Assembly: GCF_003515945.1 (NCBI RefSeq)
Contig: NZ_QWLM01000021.1
Location: 1-48,411, forward strand
From: Dermacoccus abyssi
Lineage (GTDB): Bacteria; Actinomycetota; Actinomycetes; Actinomycetales; Dermatophilaceae
Reading direction: 5' to 3'
Length of the DNA stretch: 48,411 nt
The notes beneath the pieces were generated by a model. The model did not search any database and had not been told where the DNA came from. It was given only the letters and a program-made list of their open reading frames with translations. Position 1 is the stretch's first letter. Each line of letters starts with the position of its first letter. Positions 15,834 through 24,899 of this stretch are shown piece by piece. The translations under genes and the position numbers were made by a program.

Positions 15834-16041
15834 ATATTCAATCAACGGGCGCACTGACCGCTGGAGGCCGCCCATAGTTCGAAAAGTCATTTCATATTCA
15901 ATAGCAGGTGAATTCTTGCGACCCTCTTAACATCCGCTATCCCCTGACATACCCTAGGTTGTGTAGTAAAACGACCAGGGGGGCTGATGCTGTCGACTCG
16001 AATTACTCCTGGCGTCAACATGTCGATTTCCAGGAGCCGTA
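15834..16041 (+). promoter_or_regulatory. AT-rich promoter/leader region of the main phz operon
   Basis: A 208-bp stretch much richer in A and T than its surroundings. The decamer CATATTCAAT occurs twice, at 15833-15842 and 15893-15902, exactly 60 bp apart, which suits a regulator binding on one face of the helix. GTAGTAAAACGACC at 15963-15976 resembles one half of the 26-bp sites R1-R7. CAGGAG at about 16030-16037 precedes ATG 16042. A definite -35/-10 pair could not be fixed by eye. Confidence 0.45.
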
Positions 16042-16710
16042 ATGACCTCACTTAAGCGATCCGCGCAGATCGGGTTCGTCAGCTTGGCCGTGGTTGGCGC
16101 CACTATCACTGTCGCCACCTCCAACGGTAGCGCCAGCACCAACACCAACACCAACACCACCCAACGGGCCAGTGCCAATCACCCCCGCGCGAACGGTGTC
16201 CACGGCGAGACTGCGACCACTGAGACGCCGTCCGCTACAGCGCCGCGCACCGACGCGGCGGGACGGTTAGTAGCTAGGACGCCCCAGCAACTGTTGAAGC
16301 TGCTCGGCGAGCGCATTGTCGCCAAGGACGTCGACGGGATCGTTGCGCTTCAGGAACCCAGAGCCGCGATCATCGACTGGGACCTCAAGGTCATCAGGGG
16401 CCGAGCGAACATCCGAACCTTCTACGTCGACTGGTTCAAGTCCAACCCAGTGCTCACGGTCAACCCCCAGCAGAACTTCGTCTCGGGCGGTCAGCGCCAG
16501 GCGGACGGCACCGTGCTGAACCGTACGGCAAGCATCATGGGGACTTACTCCTTGACCCAGGACGACGGCAAGGGCGGTCGCACCACCTTCACGGGCAACT
16601 TCTGCGACATCGTGCGGCAGCAGCCGGACGGGACCTGGCTCTACCTCCAGGACAACCCGTACCCGCCGCACGGGAGCCCGTCCAGCATCGCTGGCAGCGG
16701 ACACCACTGA
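16042..16710 (+). CDS. Exported NTF2/SnoaL-like protein
   Basis: 222 residues. Residues 1-32 form a Sec signal peptide (basic SLKRS, hydrophobic core [15 protein letters not shown], AxA-like end). A Thr/Asn-rich linker with an (NT)n repeat follows at about 33-45. From about 78 on there is an NTF2-like domain ([20 protein letters not shown], then [14 protein letters not shown], and the [13 protein letters not shown] strand). PhzA/B are also NTF2-like, but this one is secreted and lacks their signature residues. It stands at the head of the operon and is separated from phzCD by a 16-bp stem. A role in binding or handling the exported phenazine is possible but unproven. Confidence 0.65.
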   Translation: MTSLKRSAQIGFVSLAVVGATITVATSNGSASTNTNTNTTQRASANHPRANGVHGETATTETPSATAPRTDAAGRLVARTPQQLLKLLGERIVAKDVDGIVALQEPRAAIIDWDLKVIRGRANIRTFYVDWFKSNPVLTVNPQQNFVSGGQRQADGTVLNRTASIMGTYSLTQDDGKGGRTTFTGNFCDIVRQQPDGTWLYLQDNPYPPHGSPSSIAGSGHH

Positions 16711-16716
16711 CCGGCC

Positions 16717-16761
16717 GCGCAACCGTTGCCGCTTTGGCATACGCGGCGGCAACGGTTGCGC
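16717..16761 (+). terminator. Perfect 16-bp stem between the NTF2-like gene and phzCD
   Basis: GCGCAACCGTTGCCGC (16717-16732) pairs perfectly with 16746-16761 around a 13-nt loop. There is no T-run. It starts 7 bp past the upstream stop and lies 35 bp before phzCD, so it could be a terminator or an attenuator or mRNA-stabilising element that sets relative expression. Confidence 0.6.
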
Positions 16762-16795
16762 ATCCCGACGTAGCCGCAGAATCAAGGGGACACGC

Positions 16796-18613
16796 GTGCC
16801 TACAACATCTCAGAGCAACCGGCAGCAGCCAGTGGCCGGCCAACAACCGCGATGGGAAGACCCGTCACTCGTGACGCGTATTCGTGACGAACTCGCAGCG
16901 ATGCCTCCACTGGTCGACCTCCGATCGCCAAGTCGGCTCCTCGCCCACCTCGCGGAGGTCGCAGCCGGAGAGAAGCTCGTCTTGCAGGCCGGCGACTGCG
17001 CAGAAGACCCCGCAGAGTGCGGCCCTGACGATGTTGACCGCAAGGTCGTGCTCGTCGACGTGCTCGGCGACGTGCTCGCCGCGATCAGCGACCGACCAGT
17101 GGTACGCGTCGGCCGGATAGCTGGCCAGTTCGCGAAGCCGCGGTCAGCAGCAACGGAACGCGTCGGCGACACCGAACTCCCATCCTATCGGGGACACATC
17201 GTGAATGGTCCGGAGTTCAACCAGCATGCCCGCCGCCCAGACCCAAAGCGGCTTCTGAGCGCCCACCGGGCAGCCAGTCAAGTGATGCGACAGCTGAAGG
17301 CCGGGCCTGGCCGCACGAACGACCCAGTCCTGTGGACCAGCCATGAAGCCTTGCTCCTTGACTACGAAGTGCCGATGTTGCGCCGAGACGACCGCAACCG
17401 CCTCGTTCTCGCATCAACCCACTGGCCATGGATCGGCGAACGGACTCGCCACATCGACAGTGCTCACGTGCACCTGCTCGCTAACGTCATCAATCCGGTC
17501 GCTTGCAAGGTCGGCCCGCGGATGACCGTCGAGGATCTCCTCGCGCTGTGCGCACGACTCGATCCCTCACGTCGACCCGGGCGCCTCACCCTCATCGCCC
17601 GACTTGGCGCCCACGTCGTTGGCGATCGCCTGCCAGCGCTAGTGAAGGCCGTCCATGCGGCCGGCCACCCGGCCATCTGGCTGTGCGACCCAATGCATGC
17701 GAACACCGTGGCTACTGCGGACGGACGCAAGACACGCCTGGTTCAGACCATCGTCGCCGAGGTGACCGCGTTCCAGGCAGCAGTAATTGCAGCAGGAGGG
17801 ACACCAGGGGGACTGCACTTGGAGACCACGCCGAACGACGTCACAGAGTGCGCCGACACCACTATTGCCATGGCGCGAGTGGGAGACCGATACACGACGC
17901 TGTGCGATCCGCGACTCAACGCACTCCAGGCGGTTTCGGTCGTGTCCACGTGGCGCGCACGAAAGGCAGTCGAAACTGGGGGGGGCAGCATGACCGGTCT
18001 CACGCCAATCACCGCCTACCCGTTGCCGACCAAAGCGACGCTTCCAACCAACACCGTGCCGTGGACAATTGACCCAGAGCGAGCGGTGCTCCTCATCCAC
18101 GACATGCAGCGCTACTTCCTGGCGCCATTCCCCGCCGAAGTGCGTGACCCGCTAGTGCGCAACTGCGCCCGCCTGAGGACACGTTGCGCGGACCTTGGTC
18201 TTCCCGTGACCTACACCGCCCAGCCGGGAGGCATGACCGAGGAGCAGAGGGGGCTGCTGAAGGACTTCTGGGGCCCGGGCATGCGAGTCGACCCCTCCGA
18301 TCGGCTCATTGTGGACGAACTATCGCCAGCTCCGACCGACACGGTCCTCACCAAGTGGCGCTACAGCGCGTTCTTCCGATCAGACCTGCTCACCCAAATG
18401 CGTGAACAGGGACGCGACCAGTTGATCCTGTGCGGCGTCTACGCCCACGTCGGCGTCTTGATGACGGCGGTCGACGCGTTCACCAACGACATCCAGCCGT
18501 TTCTCGTGGCTGACGCCTTGGGTGATTTCTCAGCCGAGCACCACCGGATGGCGATCGACTACGCCGCAGCTCGGGCAGCGATGGTCACCACGACCGAGGA
18601 GGTTCTGCGATGA
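16796..18613 (+). CDS. phzC/phzD: PhzC-PhzD: DAHP synthase fused to isochorismatase (G8 tract at junction)
   Basis: 605 residues in one frame. Residues 1-398 are a class II DAHP synthase of the PhzC type ([53 protein letters not shown]). This first shikimate-pathway step feeds chorismate supply. From Met399, PhzD follows with [20 protein letters not shown] with the catalytic Asp, TKWRYSAFF and CGVYAHVGV; it hydrolyses ADIC to DHHA. The join is an eight-G run (17978-17985). In the alternative frame the PhzC part would read to a TGA overlapping the PhzD ATG (ATGA), the normal arrangement. So the fusion may reflect a one-base change or sequencing error. Start GTG 16796 follows AAGGGGA. Confidence 0.9.
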   Translation: MPTTSQSNRQQPVAGQQPRWEDPSLVTRIRDELAAMPPLVDLRSPSRLLAHLAEVAAGEKLVLQAGDCAEDPAECGPDDVDRKVVLVDVLGDVLAAISDRPVVRVGRIAGQFAKPRSAATERVGDTELPSYRGHIVNGPEFNQHARRPDPKRLLSAHRAASQVMRQLKAGPGRTNDPVLWTSHEALLLDYEVPMLRRDDRNRLVLASTHWPWIGERTRHIDSAHVHLLANVINPVACKVGPRMTVEDLLALCARLDPSRRPGRLTLIARLGAHVVGDRLPALVKAVHAAGHPAIWLCDPMHANTVATADGRKTRLVQTIVAEVTAFQAAVIAAGGTPGGLHLETTPNDVTECADTTIAMARVGDRYTTLCDPRLNALQAVSVVSTWRARKAVETGGGSMTGLTPITAYPLPTKATLPTNTVPWTIDPERAVLLIHDMQRYFLAPFPAEVRDPLVRNCARLRTRCADLGLPVTYTAQPGGMTEEQRGLLKDFWGPGMRVDPSDRLIVDELSPAPTDTVLTKWRYSAFFRSDLLTQMREQGRDQLILCGVYAHVGVLMTAVDAFTNDIQPFLVADALGDFSAEHHRMAIDYAAARAAMVTTTEEVLR

Positions 18614-20505
18614 ACCGCTCCCCCCTGCTCAGCCGCGTGCTCGCTTCCGAACCCGGCCCGTTCGCCCTACTCCACCGTCCAGACTCGCTTGGACCCGATC
18701 GCCTGGAAGTCCTGGTCGGAACGACTTGCACCCCGAAGCGGCTGGCCGACGTCCCCCTGCCGCTGGATGGGCAAGACGGGCATCAAGCTCTTGTCCTCGT
18801 GCCCCATCAGCAGGTTGCAGAGCGCGGCTTCACAGCAACTGAAGACGACTCGCCGCTACTCGCGATGCTGGTGCAGGAGCAAGACGATGTCGCCCTGGAT
18901 GATGCGCTTGCATTGCTCCCGAACGACCCGATCAGCCTGTCCGAAGGCCACTTCGACATCTCGGACGATGAGTACGCCGAGGTTGTGCGCGCTGTGCTCG
19001 CAAACGAGATCGCAACGGGCCAGGGCTCAAACTTCGTGATCAAGCGCTCGTTCGTCGCCACCGTTACCGACTACTCGATCAGCACGGCGTTAACTCTGTT
19101 TCGCCGACTCGTTACGCGCGAGACCGGTGCCTACTGGACGTTCCTCATCCACACGGGTGACCGCACCTTCGTCGGTGCCACCCCCGAACGGCACGTCAGC
19201 GTGTTGGACAACGTCGCGACCATGAATCCGATCAGCGGCACCTACCGCTACCCGCCTACCGGGCCAGCGTTCTCTGAGGTCATGCAGTTCCTCAATGACC
19301 GCAAGGAGACCGAGGAGCTCTACATGGTTCTTGACGAAGAGCTCAAGATGATGTCCCGCATCTGCCCGGCGGGTGGCAGGGTCGTCGGTCCGTTCTTGCG
19401 CCAGATGGCACGCCTGGCGCACACGGAGTACTTCATCGAGGGCCGTACTGATCTCGATCCGCGGGAGATCCTGCGCGAGACACTCTTCGCGCCAACGGTG
19501 ACTGGCAGCCCTCTGGAGAACGCCTGCCGTGTCATCGCGCGCTACGAGGCGCGCGGGAGGCGATACTACGGCGGTGTCGCCGCACTGATCAGCCGTGACG
19601 CGAATGGCAACCGCTGCATGGACTCCGCCATCCTCATCCGGACCGCCGACATCCGCGCCGTCGACGGACACGCCCAGGTCGAAGTAGGTGTCGGCGCAAC
19701 CCTCGTACGTCATTCCGATCCGCTCGCCGAGATCGCCGAGACCCATACCAAGGCAGCCGGTCTGCTTGCTGCATTGACTGAGGTCGAGCGCCTCGACCAG
19801 CATCCAGAGGTCAAAGAGGCGCTGCGCCGGCGCAACTCGTCCATCTCGGGCTTCTGGTTTGGCCACGCGGATCAACGTGCGCAACCACGGCCATCCCTGG
19901 TTGGCCGTCGCGCGCTGGTGGTCGACGCCGAAGACACGTTCAGTTCCATGCTCGCCCAACAACTGCGCGCAATCGGGTTGTCCGTAGACGTCATCGGTCA
20001 CGACGTGAGCCTGACGACCACTGAACACGATCTCGTCGTGATGGGCCCCGGCCCCGGCGACCCGCGCCGCGACGACCCAAGAATGATGTCGCTCTCAGCA
20101 AGCATCGAGCACCTGCTGATTCACAAGACCCCCTTCCTTGCGGTCTGCTTGAGCCATCAACTGTTGTGTCGTCACCTCGACCTGGAACTGATCCGTCGGG
20201 TCGTACCGAATCAAGGCACACAACGCGAGATCGACCTGTTCGGCAGACGGGAACGCGTCGGCTTCTACAACTCCTACGTCGCCCGGACCGAGTCCGGGCA
20301 GGTGCAGCACCCCCGAGCCGGCACCGTGCAGGTGTCACGGGACGCCGACACAGGAGAAGTCCACGCGATGCGTGGGCCGTCGTTCGCCTCGGTGCAATTC
20401 CACCTTGAGTCGGTGCTCACCCAGAACAGCGAACGCATCCTTACCCAGCTCCTCCACCCCCTGTCCGAGATCCTCGGGTCGACATCAGGAGCACGGACCA
20501 CATGA
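18610..20505 (+). CDS. phzE: PhzE, ADIC synthase
   Basis: 631 residues, the usual length of PhzE. It converts chorismate and glutamine-derived ammonia to 2-amino-2-deoxyisochorismate. The N-terminal chorismate-binding domain has PISGTYRYP, the [14 protein letters not shown] stretch and [10 protein letters not shown]. The C-terminal class I amidotransferase domain begins near 400 after a linker and has [10 protein letters not shown], the nucleophile Cys in AVCLSHQLL and a His-Glu pair in VQFHLES. It overlaps phzD by ATGA (18610-18613) and the next gene by another ATGA, so the genes are translationally coupled. CLSHQ replaces the commoner CLGHQ. Confidence 0.95.
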   Translation: MNRSPLLSRVLASEPGPFALLHRPDSLGPDRLEVLVGTTCTPKRLADVPLPLDGQDGHQALVLVPHQQVAERGFTATEDDSPLLAMLVQEQDDVALDDALALLPNDPISLSEGHFDISDDEYAEVVRAVLANEIATGQGSNFVIKRSFVATVTDYSISTALTLFRRLVTRETGAYWTFLIHTGDRTFVGATPERHVSVLDNVATMNPISGTYRYPPTGPAFSEVMQFLNDRKETEELYMVLDEELKMMSRICPAGGRVVGPFLRQMARLAHTEYFIEGRTDLDPREILRETLFAPTVTGSPLENACRVIARYEARGRRYYGGVAALISRDANGNRCMDSAILIRTADIRAVDGHAQVEVGVGATLVRHSDPLAEIAETHTKAAGLLAALTEVERLDQHPEVKEALRRRNSSISGFWFGHADQRAQPRPSLVGRRALVVDAEDTFSSMLAQQLRAIGLSVDVIGHDVSLTTTEHDLVVMGPGPGDPRRDDPRMMSLSASIEHLLIHKTPFLAVCLSHQLLCRHLDLELIRRVVPNQGTQREIDLFGRRERVGFYNSYVARTESGQVQHPRAGTVQVSRDADTGEVHAMRGPSFASVQFHLESVLTQNSERILTQLLHPLSEILGSTSGARTT

Positions 20506-20807
20506 AGGCAACCATCTCTTGGTGGGACCTCGCTGACACCGGCCAGACGATCGACTCCCTTCGTCGTCAGCTTGAGCACGACGGCGTCACGGAGTGGAGC
20601 AAGGTCAGCGGCCTGCGCGTGAAGATCTGGATCTCGGACCCGACAACCGACAGATGGGGGGCCGTCATGCTCTGGGACGACTACGCAGATCAGGCCGACA
20701 CTCCGCCGAACCGGGCCGCCCAACTCATCGGAAGCCCCGCGACAATGCGCTTCACAGCAGACGTCGAGCTCATTGTCGAGGGACCCGGCGAGAAGGGCTT
20801 GTCGTGA
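20502..20807 (+). CDS. Small YdhR-like / dimeric alpha-beta barrel protein in phz operon
   Basis: 101 residues with stop-start overlaps on both sides (ATGA with phzE, GTGA with phzG). The WSKVSGLRVKIWISD strand-helix, GAVMLWDDYAD and a closing MRFTADVELIVEG strand give the ferredoxin-like pattern of YdhR-type mono-oxygenase-like proteins. It is not one of the classical phzABCDEFG genes. Position suggests a function with PhzG or in the non-enzymatic oxidation steps that follow condensation, or in modifying the ring. Function is not shown by sequence alone. Confidence 0.6.
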   Translation: MKATISWWDLADTGQTIDSLRRQLEHDGVTEWSKVSGLRVKIWISDPTTDRWGAVMLWDDYADQADTPPNRAAQLIGSPATMRFTADVELIVEGPGEKGLS

Positions 20808-21424
20808 CTGCGAACTCGTCGCGCCAGGCGCCGCGGGAGTTCGCCGACCCGCCGCACGAGCCACTGCAGCTGGTCGAACGTTGGCTCGACGAAGCGCGTG
20901 CGGACGGTGTCCGAGATCCCCAGCACATGGCCCTGGCCACCGCAGACGCCCGTGGCCACGCATCAAACAGGACGGTCTCGCTTATCGCGATCCGATCCGC
21001 AGGCCTCATCTTCGCCAGCCACGCAACAAGCCCCAAGGGGCGAGAACTGGCCGAGACGGGCTGGGCCTCGTGCGTCTTGTACTGGCGCGAAGTCGCTCGC
21101 CAGGTCATCGTCAGCGGACCGGTCCAGGTCTTGCCCACCAGCGACTCAGATGAACTCTGGGCAAACCGGCCTCCGATGTTCCAACCGATGTCGGTGCTGT
21201 CGAAGCAGAGCGCCCCGCTGGACGACGAGGACTCGCTTCGCAGCCGGGCCCGCGAACTGGCGAACACCAGCGAGGACCTGCCTCGTCCCAGCACTTGGAT
21301 CGGTTACGTGCTCCAACCGGCCGCGATCGAGTTCTGGCAGTCAGGTGATCCCGACCGCCTCTATCAACGGCTCCTGTACGAGCGCGTCTCGACAGGTTGG
21401 CGACCGCGCCGGCTTCAACCCTGA
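20804..21424 (+). CDS. phzG: PhzG, FMN-dependent oxidase
   Basis: 206 residues of the pyridoxamine-5'-phosphate oxidase fold. Evident are DPQHMALATADARGHASNRTV, the FASHATSPKGREL phosphate-binding stretch, WREVARQVIVSGPV and the family end segment with YVLQPAAIEFWQ and LYQRLLYER. PhzG uses FMN and oxygen to oxidise reduced phenazine precursors, completing the aromatic tricycle. GTG start 20804 overlaps the previous TGA. The next gene follows after 47 bp with its own AGGAGG. Confidence 0.9.
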   Translation: MTANSSRQAPREFADPPHEPLQLVERWLDEARADGVRDPQHMALATADARGHASNRTVSLIAIRSAGLIFASHATSPKGRELAETGWASCVLYWREVARQVIVSGPVQVLPTSDSDELWANRPPMFQPMSVLSKQSAPLDDEDSLRSRARELANTSEDLPRPSTWIGYVLQPAAIEFWQSGDPDRLYQRLLYERVSTGWRPRRLQP

Positions 21425-21471
21425 CCCAAGACACCGGGGGCAAGCACCCCAAACACCTAGGAGGTAGACCG

Positions 21472-23313
21472 ATGTGTGGGATCGCAGGCTGGATTTCGTT
21501 CCGCCGAGACCTGACGCAACATCGCACCGAGCTTGGCGCGATGACCGAAACGATGGCCTGCCGCGGACCGGACGCCGAAGGAACATGGGCGGACCAGCAC
21601 GCCGCCCTGGGTCACCGGCGCCTGGCCGTCATCGACATCGAGGGCGGGGCCCAGCCGATGACGGTGAAGACCGACGACGGCGACGTGACCCTCACCTACA
21701 GCGGTGAGGCGTACAACTTCGAAGAGTTGCGCGGCGAACTGGTCCGTCGCGGGCACCGGTTCCAAACGCGCAGTGACACCGAAGTCGTCTTGCACGGGTA
21801 CCTCGAGTGGGGCGAAGGACTCGCCGAGAAGCTCAACGGAATGTTCGCGTTCGCCATCTGGGATGCGCGAGTCGAGAAGCTCGTCATGGTCCGCGACCGG
21901 ATGGGCGTGAAGCCGTTGTATTACTTCGAGACCGACGACGGTGTCCTGTTCGGCTCCGAGCCGAAGGCGATCCTCGCAAATGAGCTCTCGGACCGAGCCG
22001 TCGACCTTGCCGGACTGCGAGAAATGGTCAGCTTCACCCAAACCCCGGGCAGTTCCATCTGGGTTGGGATGAAGGAGGTCGTGCCGGGCGGTGTCGTCGT
22101 CGTCGACCGCGGTGGCCTGCGTGAGCACCGCTATTGGACGCTGAGGAGTCATCCTCACACTGACGATCAGCACGCCACTGTCGCGACCGTCCGCGAACTG
22201 CTCAACGACATCGTCGCCCGCCAGCTCGTCGCAGACGTACCGCGCTGCACGTTGCTCTCAGGCGGACTGGACTCGAGCGTCATTACGGCGCTGGCTGCAG
22301 AGCAACTGGCTGAGCAGGGCGAGAAGGTGCGCAGCTTCGCCGTCGACTTCGTCGGCCGAGGGGACCATTTCGTCGCGGACGACCTGCGCCGAACGACGGA
22401 CGGCCCCTTCGCGCGGGAGCTCGCTGACCACGTTGGGGCGATTCACGAGCCGATCGTGCTCGATCACGCCGCGATTGCGGACCCAGACGTGCGCAGAAAG
22501 GTCATCACCGCCCGCGACAGTCCCCTCACTCTCGGTGACATGGACAACTCCCTCTACTTGTTGTTCCAAGCGATCCGCACGCACTCGACCGTCGCGCTCT
22601 CCGGCGAATCTGCTGACGAAGTGTTCGGTGGGTACCGGTGGTTCTTCCAGCAGGAGGTTCAAGACGCGGCGACATTCCCATGGATGGCAGTCTTCGTCAG
22701 CGGTGCACGAGCCCAGGTGTCCGACCGGTTCAACGCAGACATCACTGCGGCACTCGACGTACACAGCTACATCCGCGAACGGTACGCGGAGGCATTGGCC
22801 GAGGTTGAACGTCTCGATGGTGAGAGCGCCCACGAAGCCAGGATGCGCGAGCTGAGCTACCTCCACCTCACCCGGTTCGTCCGGATGTTGCTGGAGCGCA
22901 AGGACAGGGTCAGCATGGCCGTCGGACTGGAGGTGCGCGTACCGTTCTGCGACCACCGTCTGGTCGAGTACGTCTACAACGCTCCGTGGTCACTTAAGAC
23001 CTTCGACGGCCAGGAGAAGAGCCTCCTCCGTGCAGCGACTGCCGAACTGCTTCCGGAGTCGATTCGCAAACGCGTCAAGGCGCCGTACCCGGCAACACTC
23101 GACCCGCATTACACCAACGCGCTGCTGGACCAGGCTCGAGACCTCCTCAGCACCAACAACTCCGTCTTCGACCTGGTCGATCGTACGTTCGTCGAGGGCG
23201 TGCTCAAACAGGATGCCGCCACCATGCCGATCGACGTACGCAACGGCATCGAGCGCGTCCTCGACCTCAGCACCTGGCTGGACATCTACCGCCCCGAACT
23301 GCGACTGAGCTGA
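21472..23313 (+). CDS. phzH: PhzH/AsnB-type glutamine-dependent amidotransferase
   Basis: 613 residues beginning MCGIAGW after a CTAGGAGGTAG ribosome site; Cys2 is the amidotransferase nucleophile after Met removal. Class II glutaminase motifs RGPDAEG and LGHRRLAVID are followed by a synthetase domain with the ATP-pyrophosphatase loop LLSGGLDSSVI and the SGESADEVFGGY segment. In pseudomonads PhzH of the same architecture amidates phenazine-1-carboxylate. Its place between phzG and phzB makes amidation of the phenazine carboxyl group far likelier than housekeeping asparagine synthesis. Whether one or two carboxyls are amidated is unknown. Confidence 0.85.
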   Translation: MCGIAGWISFRRDLTQHRTELGAMTETMACRGPDAEGTWADQHAALGHRRLAVIDIEGGAQPMTVKTDDGDVTLTYSGEAYNFEELRGELVRRGHRFQTRSDTEVVLHGYLEWGEGLAEKLNGMFAFAIWDARVEKLVMVRDRMGVKPLYYFETDDGVLFGSEPKAILANELSDRAVDLAGLREMVSFTQTPGSSIWVGMKEVVPGGVVVVDRGGLREHRYWTLRSHPHTDDQHATVATVRELLNDIVARQLVADVPRCTLLSGGLDSSVITALAAEQLAEQGEKVRSFAVDFVGRGDHFVADDLRRTTDGPFARELADHVGAIHEPIVLDHAAIADPDVRRKVITARDSPLTLGDMDNSLYLLFQAIRTHSTVALSGESADEVFGGYRWFFQQEVQDAATFPWMAVFVSGARAQVSDRFNADITAALDVHSYIRERYAEALAEVERLDGESAHEARMRELSYLHLTRFVRMLLERKDRVSMAVGLEVRVPFCDHRLVEYVYNAPWSLKTFDGQEKSLLRAATAELLPESIRKRVKAPYPATLDPHYTNALLDQARDLLSTNNSVFDLVDRTFVEGVLKQDAATMPIDVRNGIERVLDLSTWLDIYRPELRLS

Positions 23314-23328
23314 ACTGAAGGAGACCTC

Positions 23329-23808
23329 ATGGCTAATAGCCCGACCCTGTCCTCGCAGGATGAGATCCGCACCCAGAACCGGGCGGTGGTGGCTGACTAC
23401 CTCAGCCGCAAGGGTGAGACTCGTAGGACCAGGTACCTGCTGTTCACCGAGGACGGCAGCGCTGGCCTCTACACCAGCGACACTGGTACGCCGATCGTTT
23501 CAGTAGGTCACGAGAAGCTGCAGGCGCATGGTGAGTGGTCGCTACGCATGTTTCCCGACTGGGAGTGGAAGAACATCGAGATCTTTGACACCCAGGACCC
23601 GGATCGCTTCTGGGTGGAGTGCGACGGTGAGGGAAAGATCCTCTACCCAAACTACGCACCGGGGCTATACCAGAATCACTTCATCCACGCGTTCCGCTTC
23701 GAAGGCGGCAAGATCAAGGAGCAGCGCGAGTTCATGAATCCGTTCCAGCAGCTGCGTGCGTTGGGAATCGAAGTGCCGAAGATTGACCGCGGCGGGATCC
23801 CCACCTAG
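23329..23808 (+). CDS. phzB: PhzA/B-type condensing enzyme (single copy)
   Basis: 159 residues, very close to PhzB. The ordered signatures RTRYLLFTEDGSAGLYTSDT (38-52 region), FPDWEWKNIEIFDTQDP, FWVECDGEG, YQNHFIHAFRFEGGKIKEQR and EFMNP (about 134-138) are all there, so it is a true phenazine PhzA/B and not a general NTF2-like protein. It brings together two ketone intermediates to form the tricycle. Pseudomonads have tandem phzA and phzB; here only one copy is present, as in many other phenazine producers. GGAGA precedes ATG 23329, 15 bp after phzH. Confidence 0.95.
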   Translation: MANSPTLSSQDEIRTQNRAVVADYLSRKGETRRTRYLLFTEDGSAGLYTSDTGTPIVSVGHEKLQAHGEWSLRMFPDWEWKNIEIFDTQDPDRFWVECDGEGKILYPNYAPGLYQNHFIHAFRFEGGKIKEQREFMNPFQQLRALGIEVPKIDRGGIPT

Positions 23809-23815
23809 GACCGGG

Positions 23816-24808
23816 CTACGACAGCACGTGGTCGTGGACGGTGGCGTAGTGAGCGGCTACCTCCGCCCCACGGTCCCGCAGAGTGGCGCGTAGCCAGTCG
23901 GGCTCCAATGCCTCTGCGTCCGAACCGAGCCGCCACAGCGCGAACTCTGCGTGCTCGGCATCCTGCCAGGTGACTTCCAACTGAAGCTGGCCGTCCGCGT
24001 CGAACTCATCGGCGCGGACGGCCAGCGCTGTACTGACTAACTCCTCGCGGCGTGCGCTTGCGACTACGACGCGGGCAGTCACCTGATCGCCACCGTGCAA
24101 GAACTCCGCGCACCGTGCCCGCCACACACGGTCCAGATCGACCCGCTCAGGCCGTTCGGCTGGTTCGTCAAGAGCCCGCGCCTCCTGGATCCGCGAGAGT
24201 CGATACGTACGTTCTTCGCCGGACCGCAGAGCAAGCAAGTAGCCGCGACCCTGCACTGTCACGAGCCCAACCGGATCGAGAACCCTCCACTGCGGCGTTT
24301 GCTCGCGGCCCCCGTACCTGAGGCACAGCTTCCGACCGGTGAGCACCGCACTTCGTACCTCGGACATCACCTCGCCGACTGGCTCCTTAATCGCGGGCCG
24401 GTGCATGATCATGTCCGCATCCGGGTCGATGAGAAGGCGCCTGGCGGCATCACTGACGGTCGCCCGGTGGCTCTCGGGGAGCGCGTCAACCACCTTGCGC
24501 ACGGCCGAAGACAGAGCCGAGCCGAGGCCGAACACCTGCTCTCCACGTCTGGAGCCTGCAACGAGCAACGCAAGCGCCTCGTCATGGCTGAGTCCAGAAA
24601 GTTCCGTGTCGAACCCTGGAAGCAGGGCGAACCCGCCGTTTCGCCCACGTTCGGAGTAGACGGGCACGCCAGCGGCCGATAGTGCCTCGATGTCGCGCAG
24701 CACAGTGCGAGGGGTGACTTCGAGCTCGCGTGCGAGCGTGGCCGCCGTCGTCAGCTGCCCGCGCTGGCGGAGTAGCAAGACCAGGGACACAAGTCGGTCA
24801 GCTCGCAT
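23816..24808 (-). CDS. WYL-domain transcriptional regulator
   Basis: 330 residues. The N-terminal winged helix (MRADRLVSLVLLLRQRG to VTPRTVLRDIEALSAAG, 1-52) is followed by the YSERGRNGGFALLPGF linker typical of YafY/DeoR-like regulators and a WYL ligand-binding domain (about 135-215: CLRYGGR, then VDPVGLVTVQGRGYLLA in approximate form, and YRLSRIQEARAL). It is convergent with phzB (7 bp) and divergent from the RidA gene, a common actinobacterial pair, so its main target is probably its own intergenic region. Confidence 0.85.
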   Translation of the reverse strand: MRADRLVSLVLLLRQRGQLTTAATLARELEVTPRTVLRDIEALSAAGVPVYSERGRNGGFALLPGFDTELSGLSHDEALALLVAGSRRGEQVFGLGSALSSAVRKVVDALPESHRATVSDAARRLLIDPDADMIMHRPAIKEPVGEVMSEVRSAVLTGRKLCLRYGGREQTPQWRVLDPVGLVTVQGRGYLLALRSGEERTYRLSRIQEARALDEPAERPERVDLDRVWRARCAEFLHGGDQVTARVVVASARREELVSTALAVRADEFDADGQLQLEVTWQDAEHAEFALWRLGSDAEALEPDWLRATLRDRGAEVAAHYATVHDHVLS

Positions 24809-24831
24809 GAAAGAAAGTCTACTCAGATATA

Positions 24832-24846
24832 TGACAGTAGATGTCA
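24832..24846. promoter_or_regulatory. Palindromic operator candidate between WYL regulator and RidA
   Basis: TGACA-GTAGA-TGTCA sits in the 91-bp divergent intergenic region within a short AT-rich patch (GATATATGACAG). It is a likely WYL binding site overlapping both promoters. GGAGGAG at 24889-24895 is the ribosome site for RidA. Confidence 0.5.
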
Positions 24847-24899
24847 GGATTCAATGGAAAGCTCACTCTTGTTAATCCATTCTCATCGGAGGAGCTGAA

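Noticed and set aside
15963-15976. An eighth copy of the 26-bp site in the phz leader
   Set aside because: Only one half matches (GTAGTAAAACG) and the other half is G-rich; kept as a comment but not called a site.
19090-20028. 312-residue open frame on the minus strand
   Set aside because: Antisense to phzE; typical high-GC shadow.
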